Of a DNA stretch of 64,000 nucleotides, positions 28,555-38,292 are shown one piece after another. The position numbers and the translations under genes are program-made. Position 1 is the stretch's first letter, and each line of letters opens with the position of its first letter. Origin of the DNA: Stenotrophomonas rhizophila (GTDB taxonomy: Bacteria; Pseudomonadota; Gammaproteobacteria; Xanthomonadales; Xanthomonadaceae); contig NZ_JACWUO010000001.1 of NCBI RefSeq assembly GCF_020857975.1, positions 124,001-188,000 of the forward strand. The letters are read 5' to 3'. The notes under the pieces were generated by a model. It saw only the letters and a list, made by a program, of their open reading frames with translations, searched no databases and was not told the origin of the DNA.

Positions 28555-29322
28555 TCAGCGATCCCAGCCGAACAGGCCCATCGCCTTGGCGAATTCGCCT
28601 TCCACCGGCGCGCTGACATCCATCGGCGTGCCGTCCGGATGCGGGAAGCGCAGCCGCTCGGCGTGCAGCAGCATGCGGTGGATGCCCTGCATGCGGAAGC
28701 TGCGGTTGTGGCGGCCGTCGCCGTGGCTGGTGTCGCCGATCAGGTGATGCGAGAGGTGCTTGAGATGGCGGCGGATCTGGCGGAAACGGCCGGTCTGCGG
28801 CTGGCAGCGCAGCAGGGCATAGCGCGAGGTCGCAAACTCGCCCACCGGCACGGCGATCTCGCCCACGGCCACGCGCTGGAAATGGGTGATGGCCTGCTTC
28901 TTGACCGGCTTGCCGGGGCCGCCATCCAGGTCGTGGTCGACCGTGAAGGCTTCCTCGGCCGGCCAGCCGCGGCAGATCGCCAGGTAGTCCTTGCCGACAT
29001 CCCCGCCCATCAGCGCCTTGCCCAGCACGCTGGCGGTGTCGCGGTCGAAGGCCAGCAGCAGGCAGCCGCTGGTGGCGCGGTCGAGCCGGTGAACCAGGAA
29101 GATCGGCTTGCCCAGCTGGTCGCGCAGGCGGTCGGCGAGGAAATCGTCTTCGCCACGGGCCAGCTTGCTGTCATGCACCATCAGCCCGGCGGGCTTGTTG
29201 ACCACGGCCAGGCGTTCGTCCAGGTGCAGCAGTTGCAGGGGGGCCGCGTGGCGTGCGGTATCGGCGGCGGTAGCGATGTCGTTCACCGACCGATTATCCC
29301 CGTCCGCTGCAGGCAGCGCCAT
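28555..29322 (-). CDS. truC: RluA-family pseudouridine synthase (TruC-like)
   Basis: About 255 residues. Catalytic HRLDRATSG is near residue 80 (Asp nucleophile), preceded by AVVNKPAGLMVHDS and followed by the YALLRCQPQTGRFRQIRRHLKHLSHHLIGDTSHGDGRHNR segment typical of TruC, which modifies tRNA U65. No S4 domain is visible, as expected for TruC. The start is uncertain among GTG 29343, ATG 29322 and GTG 29286. It follows ubiB by about 39 bp on the same strand. Confidence 0.85.
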   Translation of the reverse strand: MALPAADGDNRSVNDIATAADTARHAAPLQLLHLDERLAVVNKPAGLMVHDSKLARGEDDFLADRLRDQLGKPIFLVHRLDRATSGCLLLAFDRDTASVLGKALMGGDVGKDYLAICRGWPAEEAFTVDHDLDGGPGKPVKKQAITHFQRVAVGEIAVPVGEFATSRYALLRCQPQTGRFRQIRRHLKHLSHHLIGDTSHGDGRHNRSFRMQGIHRMLLHAERLRFPHPDGTPMDVSAPVEGEFAKAMGLFGWDR

Positions 29323-29361
29323 CGGCGACGGTTCAGCCCGCACGGAGGACGGCGGCCGGCC

Positions 29362-31020
29362 TCAGCGGCGCCACCACGCGCTGGCCAGCGAGAACAGGCC
29401 GGCCGCACCGCTGATCCAGCTCCACAGCGGCGCATCGCCGAAGTACCAGCCACCAGGCTGCATGCCGTACAGCACCGCCGCGACGATCAGCAGGCCAACC
29501 CCGGCGATCGCGGCGACCGCGCGCTTCTGCAGCTTCTGCAGGTTGCTGTTGAGCGCCACCAGGTCCTGCGAACGCATCGACAGCTCATGGCCGCCTTCTA
29601 CCTGCTGCTTCAACCAGGCGTGCACCAGGCGCGGCATGTCCGGGGTGTGGGTCATGATCTCCGGCAGGCGCTTGCGGATTTCCTTCAGCACCCGGCGCGG
29701 GCTGTAGCGCTCGCGCAGGATGCGTTCGAGCACCGGCCGCGCCACCGCCCAGATATCCAGCTGCGGGTCCAGCTGGCGGCCGACGCCCTCGATGTTGAGC
29801 AGGGTTTTCTGCAGCAGGATCAGCTGCGGCTGCAGGGTCAGCTCATAGCGCTGCGCCACCCGGAACAGCTTGATCAGCACCTCGGCCAGCGAGATCTGCG
29901 ACAGCGGCCGGGTGAAGTACGGCTCGCACACCGAACGCGCGGCCGCTTCGAGTTCGTCGATGCGCACGTTGCCGGGCATCCAGCCGGCCTCGACATGTAG
30001 CTCGGCCATGCGCCGGTAGTCCTTGTTGAAGATCGCCATGAAGTTCTCGGCCAGGTAGTACTGATCTTCCTGCGAGAGCTGGCCCATGATGCCGAAGTCC
30101 AGCGCGATGAAGCGCGGGTTGTCGCGGCGCGCCGGGTCGGTATCGACCCAGATGTTGCCGGCGTGCGCGTCGGCGTGGAAGAAGTTGTCGCGGAACACCT
30201 GGGTGTAGAACACCCGCACGCCCTTGGCGGCCAGCGCCTGGCGGTCGATGCCGGCCTTGTCCAGGGCGGCGATGTCGTCCGAGGGAATGCCCCAGACCCG
30301 CTCCAGGGTCAGCGCGCGTTCGGCGGTATGGCTCCAGATCACTTCCGGGACGTACAGGTCGTCCGAATCGATCCAGTTGCGGCGCAGGACGCTGGCGTTG
30401 GCGCCTTCGCGCTGCAGGTCCAGTTCGGCGGCCAGGGTGTTTTCCACCTCGGCCACCACTTCGCGCGGGCGGATCTTGTCGGCGCGCGGATGGGCGCGCT
30501 CGACCAGCGCGGCGGCCGACTTGAGCAGGGCGATGTCGGCGTCGATCTGCCGTTCGATGTCCGGGCGCAGCACCTTGACCACCACCTGGCGGCCGTCGGC
30601 CAGGGTGGCCGCGTGCACCTGGGCGATCGAGGCCGAGGCCAGCGGCTGCAGGTCGAAGCTGGCGAACGCCTCGCTGACCGGCCGGCCCAGCGCCTGCTCG
30701 ACGATGCGCTGGGCGGTGTCGCCGTCGAACGGCTTGACCCGGTCCTGCAGCAGGGTCAGTTCGTTGGCGATGTCGGCCGGGATCAGGTCGCGGCGGGTAG
30801 ACAGGATCTGCCCGAACTTGACGAAGATCGGCCCCAGGTCCTGCAGCGCCAGGCGCAGCCGCGCGCCGCGCGACTGCACCGCGATGTCGGCCGAGGCGCG
30901 CGGCACGAACGGCTTGGCCAGGCGCAGCCAGCGTTCGGCCACGGTGCCTTCGAGCAGGTCGTCCAGGCGGTAACGCAGGATCACCCGGCCGATCCGGGTG
31001 GCGCGGAACATCGCCTTCAT
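29362..31020 (-). CDS. ubiB: Ubiquinone biosynthesis ATPase/kinase-like UbiB
   Basis: 552 residues, the family length. Atypical kinase fold: KxGQ motif in [18 protein letters not shown] near residue 68, [11 protein letters not shown] (Lys) near 149, [14 protein letters not shown] catalytic-loop-like near 284 and [10 protein letters not shown] (DFG) near 307. One or two membrane helices close the C-terminus ([17 protein letters not shown]). It supports coenzyme Q synthesis at the inner membrane. The start overlaps the ubiJ stop in an ATGA junction (31017-31020), so the two are coupled. Confidence 0.95.
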   Translation of the reverse strand: MKAMFRATRIGRVILRYRLDDLLEGTVAERWLRLAKPFVPRASADIAVQSRGARLRLALQDLGPIFVKFGQILSTRRDLIPADIANELTLLQDRVKPFDGDTAQRIVEQALGRPVSEAFASFDLQPLASASIAQVHAATLADGRQVVVKVLRPDIERQIDADIALLKSAAALVERAHPRADKIRPREVVAEVENTLAAELDLQREGANASVLRRNWIDSDDLYVPEVIWSHTAERALTLERVWGIPSDDIAALDKAGIDRQALAAKGVRVFYTQVFRDNFFHADAHAGNIWVDTDPARRDNPRFIALDFGIMGQLSQEDQYYLAENFMAIFNKDYRRMAELHVEAGWMPGNVRIDELEAAARSVCEPYFTRPLSQISLAEVLIKLFRVAQRYELTLQPQLILLQKTLLNIEGVGRQLDPQLDIWAVARPVLERILRERYSPRRVLKEIRKRLPEIMTHTPDMPRLVHAWLKQQVEGGHELSMRSQDLVALNSNLQKLQKRAVAAIAGVGLLIVAAVLYGMQPGGWYFGDAPLWSWISGAAGLFSLASAWWRR

Positions 31021-31658
31021 GCGCGCACCTGGCCCAGGCGCTGCACGCGCACGGCGATGCGCTCGACATCGTCGCGGATCACGTCCACGTCGTCATGGAA
31101 AGCTTCCAGTTCTGCACGCGCTACCACGTCGCGGGACTCCTCGGTGACATATTCGGCGGCGCTGTGCGCCAGGTCGGACGCGCCGCGTCGCGCGTGCTGC
31201 AGGGCCGAGCGCAGGCTGTGGGCGACCTGCACCCCTAGCACCTCGCCGAACACGCGCACGAACGGCTGCTGCCAGTCCGGATCGAAACGGCTGGCCAGCT
31301 GCTGCAGGCGCCGCGCCAGTTCGGCATCGCCGGAGACCTTGACCCGCCCGGCCGGGGCCTCGCCGCCACGGCGCGCATTGGCCAGCAACGGCAACTGCGC
31401 CAGCACCCCGCCCAGCGTGCTGCGCACGGCCAGGTCCGGCTCCTGCTGCGCATCCACCGGCCCCACGGTCAAGCGCTCGCCGTCCACCCCGATCCGCATC
31501 GCCAGCGCGGGCGATTCCAGGGTCAGCGCGATATGCCGGCCATCCAGCGCGGCCAGCGCGCTGCGGGTGTCCGGGTCCAGCGCCAGCGCGCGGTTGAGCG
31601 CCAGCTGCAGCGCATTGCCGGCCAGCGGCTTGAGGGAACTGAGGAGGGAACGGGCCAT
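31017..31658 (-). CDS. ubiJ: Ubiquinone biosynthesis accessory factor UbiJ (SCP2 domain)
   Basis: 213 residues. An SCP2-like lipid-binding domain ([27 protein letters not shown]...[14 protein letters not shown]) and a C-terminal helical part ending with a coiled-coil-like [15 protein letters not shown], as in UbiJ, which scaffolds late coenzyme Q enzymes. It is coupled to ubiB by a 4-bp overlap. The usual upstream ubiE is not here; the next gene upstream is the divergent ddlA. Confidence 0.88.
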   Translation of the reverse strand: MARSLLSSLKPLAGNALQLALNRALALDPDTRSALAALDGRHIALTLESPALAMRIGVDGERLTVGPVDAQQEPDLAVRSTLGGVLAQLPLLANARRGGEAPAGRVKVSGDAELARRLQQLASRFDPDWQQPFVRVFGEVLGVQVAHSLRSALQHARRGASDLAHSAAEYVTEESRDVVARAELEAFHDDVDVIRDDVERIAVRVQRLGQVRA

Positions 31659-31770
31659 CGGCGCATTCTACCGCGCCCCCTTGAACGGCGGGCATCGCAG
31701 GCGCTTTTTGCCAGGCACCGCGCGCCGGTCCATCCTTGCGATTCCAGAACACGCAGGAGCGGCAACAGGC

Positions 31771-32877
31771 ATGGGCAAGACGCGGGTAGGCATCATCTTC
31801 GGCGGCCGCTCGGCCGAGCACGAGGTCTCGCTGCAATCGGCCAGGAACATTCTCGATGCCCTGGACAGGGAACGCTTCGAGGTCACCCTGATCGGCATCG
31901 ACAAGCAGGGCCAGTGGCATGTCAGCGACCCGCAGGGCTTCCTGCTGCATGCCGATGACCCGGCGCGGATCGCGCTGCACCGGTCGGGCAAGGCGGTGGC
32001 CATCCGCCCCGGCGTGGCGCAGCGGCAACTGGTACCGGTCGACCCGGCCAGCGCGCTGGAACAGATCGATGTGGTATTCCCGATCGTGCACGGCACGCTG
32101 GGCGAGGACGGTTCGCTGCAGGGCCTGCTACGCATGGCCAACCTGCCGTTCGTGGGCTCGGGCGTGCTCGGCTCGGCAGTGGCGATGGACAAGGACGTGG
32201 CCAAGCGGCTGCTGCGCGATGCCGGGCTGGCGGTGGCGCCGTTCGCCTGCTTCAACCGGACTACCGCCAACAGCGCCGACCATGCCGCGCTGGTGGCGCA
32301 GCTGGGCACGCCGCTGTTCGTCAAGCCGGCCAACCAGGGCTCTTCGGTGGGGGTGAGCAGGGTCGGCAACGCGCAGGAATTCCGCGACGCGCTGGCCCTG
32401 TCCTTGTCCTACGACCACAAGGCGCTGGTGGAATCGGCCATCGACGGCCGCGAGATCGAGTGCGCGGTGCTCGGCAACGAGCGGCCCGAAGCCAGCGTGT
32501 GCGGCGAGGTGGTGGTGCACGACGCGTTCTACTCCTACGACACCAAGTACATCAGCGAGCATGGCGCCGACGTGGTGGTACCGGCGGCGATCAGCGACGC
32601 CGACCAGCAACGCATCCGCGCCATCGCGGTGCGCGCCTACCAGGTGCTGGACTGCGCCGGCCTGGCCCGGGTGGATGTATTCCTCACCCGCACCGGCGAG
32701 GTGGTGATCAACGAAATCAACACCCTGCCCGGCTTCACCCGGATCAGCATGTATCCCAAACTGTGGGCGGCCAGCGGGCTGGATTACACCGCCCTGATCA
32801 GCCGGCTGCTGGAGTTGGCGCTGGAGCGCCATGCGCGCGACGGCGCCCTGCGCAGTTCGGTCGCGGCAGACCGCTGA
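31771..32877 (+). CDS. ddlA: D-alanine--D-alanine ligase (DdlA type)
   Basis: 368 residues, in the DdlA size range. Makes D-Ala-D-Ala for peptidoglycan. ATP-grasp motifs: [19 protein letters not shown] at the start, [27 protein letters not shown] near 110, [14 protein letters not shown] near 190 and [27 protein letters not shown] near 310. Start ATG 31771 has GGAG 10 bases upstream. It is not in a mur/fts cluster, so a second ligase (ddlB) probably exists elsewhere in the genome. Confidence 0.94.
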   Translation: MGKTRVGIIFGGRSAEHEVSLQSARNILDALDRERFEVTLIGIDKQGQWHVSDPQGFLLHADDPARIALHRSGKAVAIRPGVAQRQLVPVDPASALEQIDVVFPIVHGTLGEDGSLQGLLRMANLPFVGSGVLGSAVAMDKDVAKRLLRDAGLAVAPFACFNRTTANSADHAALVAQLGTPLFVKPANQGSSVGVSRVGNAQEFRDALALSLSYDHKALVESAIDGREIECAVLGNERPEASVCGEVVVHDAFYSYDTKYISEHGADVVVPAAISDADQQRIRAIAVRAYQVLDCAGLARVDVFLTRTGEVVINEINTLPGFTRISMYPKLWAASGLDYTALISRLLELALERHARDGALRSSVAADR

Positions 32878-32929
32878 TGCGACGACGGCCTGGGGTGCTT
32901 GCGCACGCCAGACCGTCGGCAGGCTTGCC

Positions 32930-32968
32930 CGGGCACCCCGCGCCGGAGAGAGCGGCGCGGGGTGCCCG
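32930..32968. terminator. Bidirectional hairpin between ddlA and the DUF1328 gene
   Basis: A perfect 15-bp stem (CGGGCACCCCGCGCC with its complement) and a 9-base loop, between two convergent genes. No strong T-run on either side. Confidence 0.65.
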
Positions 32969-32972
32969 CAGA

Positions 32973-33128
32973 CTAACCTCGCTTGCGGAACATCGACACC
33001 ACCGCCAGGATCAGGAACACCACGAACAGGACCCAGGCGATGTTGCTGGCCGCGCCGGCGATGCCGGAGAAGCCGAGCACCGCCGCGATGATGGCGATGA
33101 CAAAAAAGATGACGGCGTAATGCAGCAT
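32973..33128 (-). CDS. Small DUF1328 membrane protein
   Basis: A 51-residue protein read directly from the sequence: it begins [20 protein letters not shown], has a central [10 protein letters not shown], a second helix [15 protein letters not shown] and a basic tail FRKRG. Length, two helices and the GFSGIA motif match the DUF1328/UPF0391 (YtjA) family of small inner-membrane proteins, often stress-induced in proteobacteria. ATG 33128, TAG 32973. It is single, convergent with ddlA. Confidence 0.88.
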   Translation of the reverse strand: MLHYAVIFFVIAIIAAVLGFSGIAGAASNIAWVLFVVFLILAVVSMFRKRG

Positions 33129-33194
33129 GTCGACCCTCGCAGAATGTAGTGCGTGCCGGATTGGCGTGCTGCCATCTTTACCAAGCCGCAGTGT

Positions 33195-34208
33195 TCAGCG
33201 AGTGATGGCGCCCTCTGCGCGCAATGAAGAATTCAGTCTGGTGAGCCCTTCGTCAATGCTCACCTGCGGCACGTAACCGAAGTCGCGCCGCGCCGGTTCC
33301 ATGCTGTACCAGTGCGGCGTGCACAGCTGCTCGGCGAGGAACCGCGTCATCGGCGGTTCGCCACGCAGGCGCAGCAGCGGCCACAGCCGCTCGGCCAGCG
33401 CACCGATGCGGTAGGCGGTCTTGAAGCTGATCGACTTGTGTACCGGCGGCGCGTCGACGGCGGCCAGCAGCTTGTTGAGCAGGTCGCGCATCGGCAGCGG
33501 TTCGCCGTTGGAAATGAAGTAGGCCTTGCCGGCGCAGGCCGTGCCCGGTGCCAGCGCTTCGAAGGCCAGGAAGTGGGCCAGCGCGGCGTTGTCGATATAC
33601 GTGGTGTCGACCAGGTTGTTGCCATCGCCGACCAGGCGCAGCCGGCCGGCACGCGCGCGCTCGGCCAGGCGCGGCACCAGCTGCAGGTCGCCCGGGCCCC
33701 AGATCAGGCGTGGGCGCAGCGCCACCGTGGCCAGGCTGGCATCGTTGGCGGCCAGTACGCGCTGTTCGGCGATGGCCTTGGTGGCCGCATACGGGGCCTG
33801 GAAATTTTCGCCGTAGGGCACCTCGTCCGCGCCCAGGCCTTCGACCGGATGGGTGGCGCGGTGGGTGACGCTGGGCGTGGAGGTGTAGACCAGCCTGACC
33901 ACGCCGTGTTCGCGGCAGGCGGCGATCACGTTGTCGGTGCCGACCACGTTGGCGCGGTGATAGCTGTCATAGCTGCCCCAGGCGCCGGCCTTGGCCCCGT
34001 TGTGGAACACCGCATCGACCCCGGCCACGGCATGGCGCACCGCGTCGGCATCGGCCAGGTCGCCGCGGATCTGGCCCACGCCTTGGGCCTGCAGCGCCGG
34101 GTAGTGGGCGCGATTGAAGCTCAACACCTGGTGGCCGCGCTCGACCAGGCCCCGGCACAGGGCCTGCCCGAGGAAACCACCGCCGCCGGTGACCAGGATC
34201 TTGTTCAT
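33195..34208 (-). CDS. oleD: 2-Alkyl-3-oxoalkanoate reductase OleD
   Basis: 337 residues, extended SDR. It reduces the beta-keto acid made by OleA to a beta-hydroxy acid for olefin synthesis. Rossmann motif [11 protein letters not shown] at residues 6-16, NVVGTDNVI, and catalytic YAATK (Tyr and Lys) in [17 protein letters not shown] 34208 has GGGGCG upstream; ATG 34220 is in frame but poorly served. Assignment as OleD, rather than a generic epimerase, rests on the oleC, oleB and oleA genes further upstream in the same orientation. Confidence 0.9.
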   Translation of the reverse strand: MNKILVTGGGGFLGQALCRGLVERGHQVLSFNRAHYPALQAQGVGQIRGDLADADAVRHAVAGVDAVFHNGAKAGAWGSYDSYHRANVVGTDNVIAACREHGVVRLVYTSTPSVTHRATHPVEGLGADEVPYGENFQAPYAATKAIAEQRVLAANDASLATVALRPRLIWGPGDLQLVPRLAERARAGRLRLVGDGNNLVDTTYIDNAALAHFLAFEALAPGTACAGKAYFISNGEPLPMRDLLNKLLAAVDAPPVHKSISFKTAYRIGALAERLWPLLRLRGEPPMTRFLAEQLCTPHWYSMEPARRDFGYVPQVSIDEGLTRLNSSLRAEGAITR

Positions 34209-34311
34209 TGCACGCCCCATTGCATAAGGATGCGTACGATACCTGCAGTCGCCTGAGGCGGCAGCAACGCGGCCCGCCGTAGCGGACCGAGATTGCCTTC
34301 TCCAGCGCCGG

Positions 34312-34863
34312 TCAGGGCGTCAGGTCGACCATCAGGTCGGTGCGCACCCCCACGCTGGGCGCCTGCGGCACCACCACGAGGTAGCCCGGGCTGGAACCAT
34401 AACGTACATAGGTCAGCCAACTGGTGCTGGTCGCGGAGAGGTCGGCGATGCGACCTTCACCCTGGTTCTGCCAGGTCGTGCAGGCCGGCGAGCCCTCGCC
34501 GAGATCGAACCACAGTACCTTGGCACCGGCCGGGCCGGCCGAGCCCAGGCTGTACAGGCAATGGCCCGGCGCGTCCAGGCGGGTGATCGCACCGCTGTGG
34601 CCCTCACCCGGGAACACCACCGTGTCCAACGCATCCTGCGTCAGCAGCGCGTCCAGGTCGGTCCACAGGTGCGGCACCGCTGACGGCGCCTGCGGGTTTT
34701 CCAGCATCGGTACCTGGCCGTTGGCGAGCGGCAGGGCCACCCCGTACAGGCCGAGCGGACTTTCCTGGGTTTCCTCCAGGATCAACGGACCGGCGATGCG
34801 GTCGGCGGCAGCAGCGGTGCCGGACAGGGCGATACAGGCAAACAGCAGGGTCACTCGTTTCAT
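34312..34863 (-). CDS. Exported protein of unknown function inside the ole cluster
   Basis: 183 residues. Sec signal peptide [20 protein letters not shown]. The mature part has two cysteines (CLYSLGSAG and SPACTTW) that could form a disulfide, is beta-rich, and matches no family I know. It lies between oleC and oleD on the same strand but has its own AT-rich 122-bp upstream region, so it may be an independent insertion. An exported protein has no obvious role in the cytosolic olefin pathway. Confidence 0.72.
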   Translation of the reverse strand: MKRVTLLFACIALSGTAAAADRIAGPLILEETQESPLGLYGVALPLANGQVPMLENPQAPSAVPHLWTDLDALLTQDALDTVVFPGEGHSGAITRLDAPGHCLYSLGSAGPAGAKVLWFDLGEGSPACTTWQNQGEGRIADLSATSTSWLTYVRYGSSPGYLVVVPQAPSVGVRTDLMVDLTP

Positions 34864-34914
34864 CGGACAACCTAAGGTGGATTTGAACAGCCCCGCAACT
34901 TAGGGGTAGAGGCC

Positions 34915-34940
34915 TATGCATGATCTGCGCTTATGCATAA
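34915..34940. promoter_or_regulatory. Paired TATGCAT sites upstream of the exported unknown
   Basis: TATGCAT (34915-34921) and TTATGCATAA (34931-34940) are self-complementary boxes 16 bp apart, centre to centre 17-18 bp, in an AT-rich gap that also holds TTGTTT (minus) suited to a -35. They look like a tandem operator and promoter for the minus-strand gene at 34312-34863. Confidence 0.4.
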
Positions 34941-34985
34941 AACCTAGCGAAAACAATGAATTCCCCGCTAGCATCGGCGACGTGA

Positions 34986-36635
34986 TCAGCCCGGCAGCTG
35001 GCGCTGCGCCCACACCGCGAGCTTTTCGCGACCGATCTTGGCGTTGTGGCGGATGTCCACCGGGAAGCCGGGGTGGACCAGGAACTGTTCGATGCGGATG
35101 GTGTGCGGATGGCTGTCGGCCTGGTGACGCAGGCGGTCGCGCAGGGCCGGCGTATCGCCGCTGCCCGGCTTCAACTCCACGCACAACACCGGACGCTGGC
35201 TGCCGGGGCTGCCGATCCCCACCAGCGCGGTACGGGCGACGCCCTCGATCGCGTTGAACACCGGTTCCACTTGTTCGGTGTACAGCGGCCCGTGCGCGGT
35301 TTCCAGGCGGTGGGTCTTGCGCCCGCAGAACCACAGGCGGCCCTGTGCGTCGAAGTAGCCGACATCGCCCATCCGGTGCACCACCCGGGTGCTGCCATCG
35401 GCCAGCACTTCGCCGATCTTGGCCGCGGCGGTGGCCTGCGGGCGGTTGAAGTAGCTGTCGGTGGCGGTGGGCCCGGCCACGGTGATTTCGCCGACCACGC
35501 CCACGCCCAGTTCGCGCACCTGCGACCAGTCCGGCAACGGCGCGTCGTCGATGGCGATGATGCGCACCTGGTTGGGCGCCACCACCCGGCCGACGCAGGT
35601 GCCGGCGCCGTCCTCGGTGGCCTGGCGGGTGCTCTCCAGCTCGCGTCCTTCGATCACCGCCACCGGCAGGCACTCGGTGGCTCCGTAGGGGGTCCAGAAC
35701 TGCGCATCGTCGGGCAACAGGCGGCGGATCCGCGCCACCACGTCCGGCGGCACCGGCGCACCGGCCGAGGTGACCCGGCGCACGCCCGGCAGCGGCTGGC
35801 CATGGTCGGCCAGTACCCGCATCAAGGCCGGCGAGCCGAACAGCTGGGTGACCCCGAAGCGGGTGATGGCATCGTGCAGCTTGCGCGGGTCGGCCTTGGC
35901 CGGGCGGGTGGGGTCCATGTCCGGAATCACCGAGGTCAGCCCCAGTGCCGGGTCGAACAGCGCGAACGGCGGGAAGGTCGGCAGGTCCACGCCACCGGGT
36001 TCCATCCCGAAGGCGTTGCGCAGCAGGTCGACCTGGCCGACGAAGTGGCGATGGCGGTAGACCACGCCCTTGGGTACCCCGGTGGAGCCGCTGGTGAACA
36101 GGATCGCGGCGACATCCTCGCCGTCGGTGGCGGCCATCGGCTGCGGCGAGGCGGCGCCGGCGGCCTCGATCCGGGCCAGGGTGGTACCGCCCCAGCCCCA
36201 GCGCCGGCCCACCGTGACCAGGCGTTTGGCCGACGGGCACCAGCGCAGCAGCAGGCGCGCCACATGCGCCAGGCCGATGCCGATGAAGGCCTGCGGCTGG
36301 GCTTCGTCCAGGCATTGGCGCAGCGCGCGCCTGTCGATGCCCGGGTCGACCAGTACCGGCACCGCGCCGTTCTTGAACAGCGCGAACATCAGCAGGAAGA
36401 ACTCGGGCGAGGGCCGCACCATCACCACCGCGCGCACCCCGCGACCGATGCCGTAGGTGGCCAGCCCGGCCGCCATCGCGTCGCTGCGGGCGTCCAGGGT
36501 GCGGTAATCCAGGGTCACTTCGTAGCGCGCCATGCCGTCGGCGCCGGGCTTGCCGGGGCAACGGATGGCGATCTGGTCGGGGCGTTCGCGGGCCAGTTCG
36601 GGCAGCCGCGCGGCGATATTGAGGGCGCTGTTCAT
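34986..36635 (-). CDS. oleC: Olefin beta-lactone synthetase OleC (AMP-forming)
   Basis: 549 residues, ANL superfamily. It adenylates the beta-hydroxy acid from OleD and closes it to a beta-lactone. Motifs: ILFTSGSTGVPKGVVYRHRH (P-loop) near residue 181, TPYGATECLPVAVI (A5) near 320, GDVGYFDAQGRLWFCGRKTHRLET (A7/A8 hinge) near 430, and C-terminal IGREKLAVW with the catalytic Lys region. ATG 36635 is the start; the frame extends upstream over a 5' leader without a start signal. It lies upstream of oleD and downstream of the opposite-strand YkgJ-like gene. Confidence 0.92.
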   Translation of the reverse strand: MNSALNIAARLPELARERPDQIAIRCPGKPGADGMARYEVTLDYRTLDARSDAMAAGLATYGIGRGVRAVVMVRPSPEFFLLMFALFKNGAVPVLVDPGIDRRALRQCLDEAQPQAFIGIGLAHVARLLLRWCPSAKRLVTVGRRWGWGGTTLARIEAAGAASPQPMAATDGEDVAAILFTSGSTGVPKGVVYRHRHFVGQVDLLRNAFGMEPGGVDLPTFPPFALFDPALGLTSVIPDMDPTRPAKADPRKLHDAITRFGVTQLFGSPALMRVLADHGQPLPGVRRVTSAGAPVPPDVVARIRRLLPDDAQFWTPYGATECLPVAVIEGRELESTRQATEDGAGTCVGRVVAPNQVRIIAIDDAPLPDWSQVRELGVGVVGEITVAGPTATDSYFNRPQATAAAKIGEVLADGSTRVVHRMGDVGYFDAQGRLWFCGRKTHRLETAHGPLYTEQVEPVFNAIEGVARTALVGIGSPGSQRPVLCVELKPGSGDTPALRDRLRHQADSHPHTIRIEQFLVHPGFPVDIRHNAKIGREKLAVWAQRQLPG

Positions 36636-36753
36636 CCGTTCATTGTCGCCGCTGCAGAAAAATCTTGCGCGGCCGGCCGTGGCGTGGAAAATTCGCGCCC
36701 TTCCCACCCCATCCACGCATGGCGTGGGGTCCATCCCTTCACGCCGGTGCCCC

Positions 36754-37182
36754 ATGCCCCACCCCTGCCTCACCTGCGGCGCCTGCTGCACCCAGTACCG
36801 GGTGGCCTTCCACTGGATGGAATCGGACGAGGTCACCCCCGGCGGCGTGCCGCACGAGCTGACCCAGGTGCTGGACCCGCACCGGCTGTGCATGCGCGGC
36901 ACCCTGTCCAAGCCGGTCTATTGCGTGGCGCTGGATGCGGAGATCGGCGTGTACTCGCGCTGCAGCATCCACCCCAACCGGCCCAGCGTGTGCCGCGAGG
37001 TGGACGCGTCGTGGGAGTACGGCAAGGCCAGCCCGCAGTGCGACAAGGCGCGCGTGGCGCATGGCATGCCGGCACTGACCCTGGCCGACTGGCGATGGCG
37101 GGACGAGGCTGACAATGACGATGATCATCCCGATGACAACGGCAGTTCGCCGGCGCCGCCGCAGGCACCGATCGCGGCGTGA
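36754..37182 (+). CDS. YkgJ-family cysteine cluster protein
   Basis: 142 residues. It begins MPHPCLTCGACCTQYRVAF, the CxxCxxCC metal-binding start of YkgJ/UPF0153 proteins, with later cysteines in YCVALDA, RCSIHPNRPSVCREVDASWEYG and PQCDKAR that complete the Zn- or Fe-S-type cluster. The C-terminus is an acidic, Pro-rich tail. It is on the opposite strand inside the ole cluster, divergent from oleC by 118 bp containing a SMAG-like palindrome (CATCCACGCATGGCGTGG). Confidence 0.88.
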   Translation: MPHPCLTCGACCTQYRVAFHWMESDEVTPGGVPHELTQVLDPHRLCMRGTLSKPVYCVALDAEIGVYSRCSIHPNRPSVCREVDASWEYGKASPQCDKARVAHGMPALTLADWRWRDEADNDDDHPDDNGSSPAPPQAPIAA

Positions 37183-37281
37183 GGGCCGCGTGAGCGCATT
37201 CGCGCTCTCGCTTCCCACGGTTCGCGTCGCAAACCGCGGGGCCCTCTCACCATCACCCACATCCCCGCGCCTGTCGGCGCG

Positions 37282-37302
37282 CCCCCTTGAACTCCAAGGG
37301 GG
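37282..37302. other. Hairpin downstream of oleB
   Basis: CCCCCTTG-aactc-CAAGGGGG, an 8-bp stem in the 158-bp gap between the convergent YkgJ-like gene and oleB. Probable transcript-end structure. Confidence 0.45.
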
Positions 37303-37340
37303 CTACGCCACCCGACGGTATCCAAGGGGACGGTAGGCCT

Positions 37341-38231
37341 CTAAATCGGGTTTGCGTCCAGGAACGCGCGGATCTTCGGCACCAGCACTTCATGCTTGTC
37401 TTCCAGCACGTAGTGCCCGGCGTCCACGAAGGCGTGCACCTCGGCCTGCGGCAAGGCCGCCTTGAAGCCGGCCAGGAAGTGCTGGTCGAACACGAAGTCG
37501 CGCAGGCCCCAGCCGATGAAGGCCGGGCGGTCGGCGTATGACGGCAGCATCTGGCCGGACCGCTCCAGCAGCGACCAGGCCTTGTCGGCCGGCGACAGCG
37601 GGATGTCCTGCATGAAGCGGATGGTGCCGATGCGGTTGGCGTAGCTGTTGTACGGCGACACGTACGCGCGGCGCACGTCCGCCGGCATCTTCCGTTCCAC
37701 GCCCAGCCATGAGGCACCGGACGAGAAGGCGTTGAAGGTGCGGATGATCCACTCACCGATCTTCCAATGCCGGCCCAGCGCGATCTGCCACGGCATCTTC
37801 TTGGCCGCCGGCATCGGGAAGGCCGCGGTGTTGAGCACCACCAGGCGCTTGACCTGGGCATGGTGCGACAGCGCCCAGCCGAAGCCGATCATGCCGCCCC
37901 AGTCGTGCACGGCCAGGGTCACCGGGCCGGTGATGCCCAGGTGCCGCAGCAGCGCGTCCAGGTCGTCCACGCGCGACTGCAGGGTGTAGGCGTAGTGCGC
38001 ATCATCGGGCTTGTCCGACTGGCCCATGCCGATATGGTCGGGCACGATGCAGCGGTACCGGTCCGACAACCCGGCCACCAGGGTGCGCCAGTAATAGCTC
38101 CACGACGGGTTGCCGTGGACCATCACCACCACCTCGCCGTCGCGCGGGCCTTCGTCGAGGTAGCTCATCGACAGGCCCGGGCGCACCTCGAAGCGCTGCG
38201 GATGGGCGGGGTAACCGGGAAGCTTGGACAT
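37341..38231 (-). CDS. oleB: Cis-3-alkyl-4-alkyloxetan-2-one decarboxylase OleB
   Basis: 296 residues. Alpha/beta hydrolase of the haloalkane-dehalogenase type that decarboxylates the OleC beta-lactone to a cis-olefin. The Asp nucleophile is in VHDWGGMIGFG (Asp110), the oxyanion region HGNPSWSYYW at 39-48 and the histidine in VDAGHYVLED (about 273). ATG 38231 (MSKLPGYPAHPQRFEV) is used because the 16 codons upstream run through a terminator hairpin. Convergent with the YkgJ-like gene. Confidence 0.92.
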   Translation of the reverse strand: MSKLPGYPAHPQRFEVRPGLSMSYLDEGPRDGEVVVMVHGNPSWSYYWRTLVAGLSDRYRCIVPDHIGMGQSDKPDDAHYAYTLQSRVDDLDALLRHLGITGPVTLAVHDWGGMIGFGWALSHHAQVKRLVVLNTAAFPMPAAKKMPWQIALGRHWKIGEWIIRTFNAFSSGASWLGVERKMPADVRRAYVSPYNSYANRIGTIRFMQDIPLSPADKAWSLLERSGQMLPSYADRPAFIGWGLRDFVFDQHFLAGFKAALPQAEVHAFVDAGHYVLEDKHEVLVPKIRAFLDANPI

Positions 38232-38245
38232 CGGATCGCACCTGT

Positions 38246-38270
38246 AAAAAGGGCCGGTAGTACCGGCCCC
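38246..38270 (-). terminator. Intrinsic terminator or attenuator between oleA and oleB
   Basis: Minus strand: GGGCCGGT-act-ACCGGCCC, perfect 8-bp stem with 3-base loop, followed directly by TTTTT. It ends 15 bp before the oleB ATG, just ahead of its AGG ribosome-binding site, and 23 bp past the oleA stop. Confidence 0.85.
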
Positions 38271-38292
38271 TGGATTCAACGCCGTGGACGGC

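Noticed and set aside
33195..34208. Generic sugar epimerase or 3-beta-hydroxysteroid dehydrogenase for the SDR gene
   Set aside because: The SDR fold alone would allow it, but same-orientation oleC, oleB and oleA make OleD far more likely.
37341..38231. Haloalkane dehalogenase
   Set aside because: The fold and Asp nucleophile fit, but the position beside oleA fits OleB.
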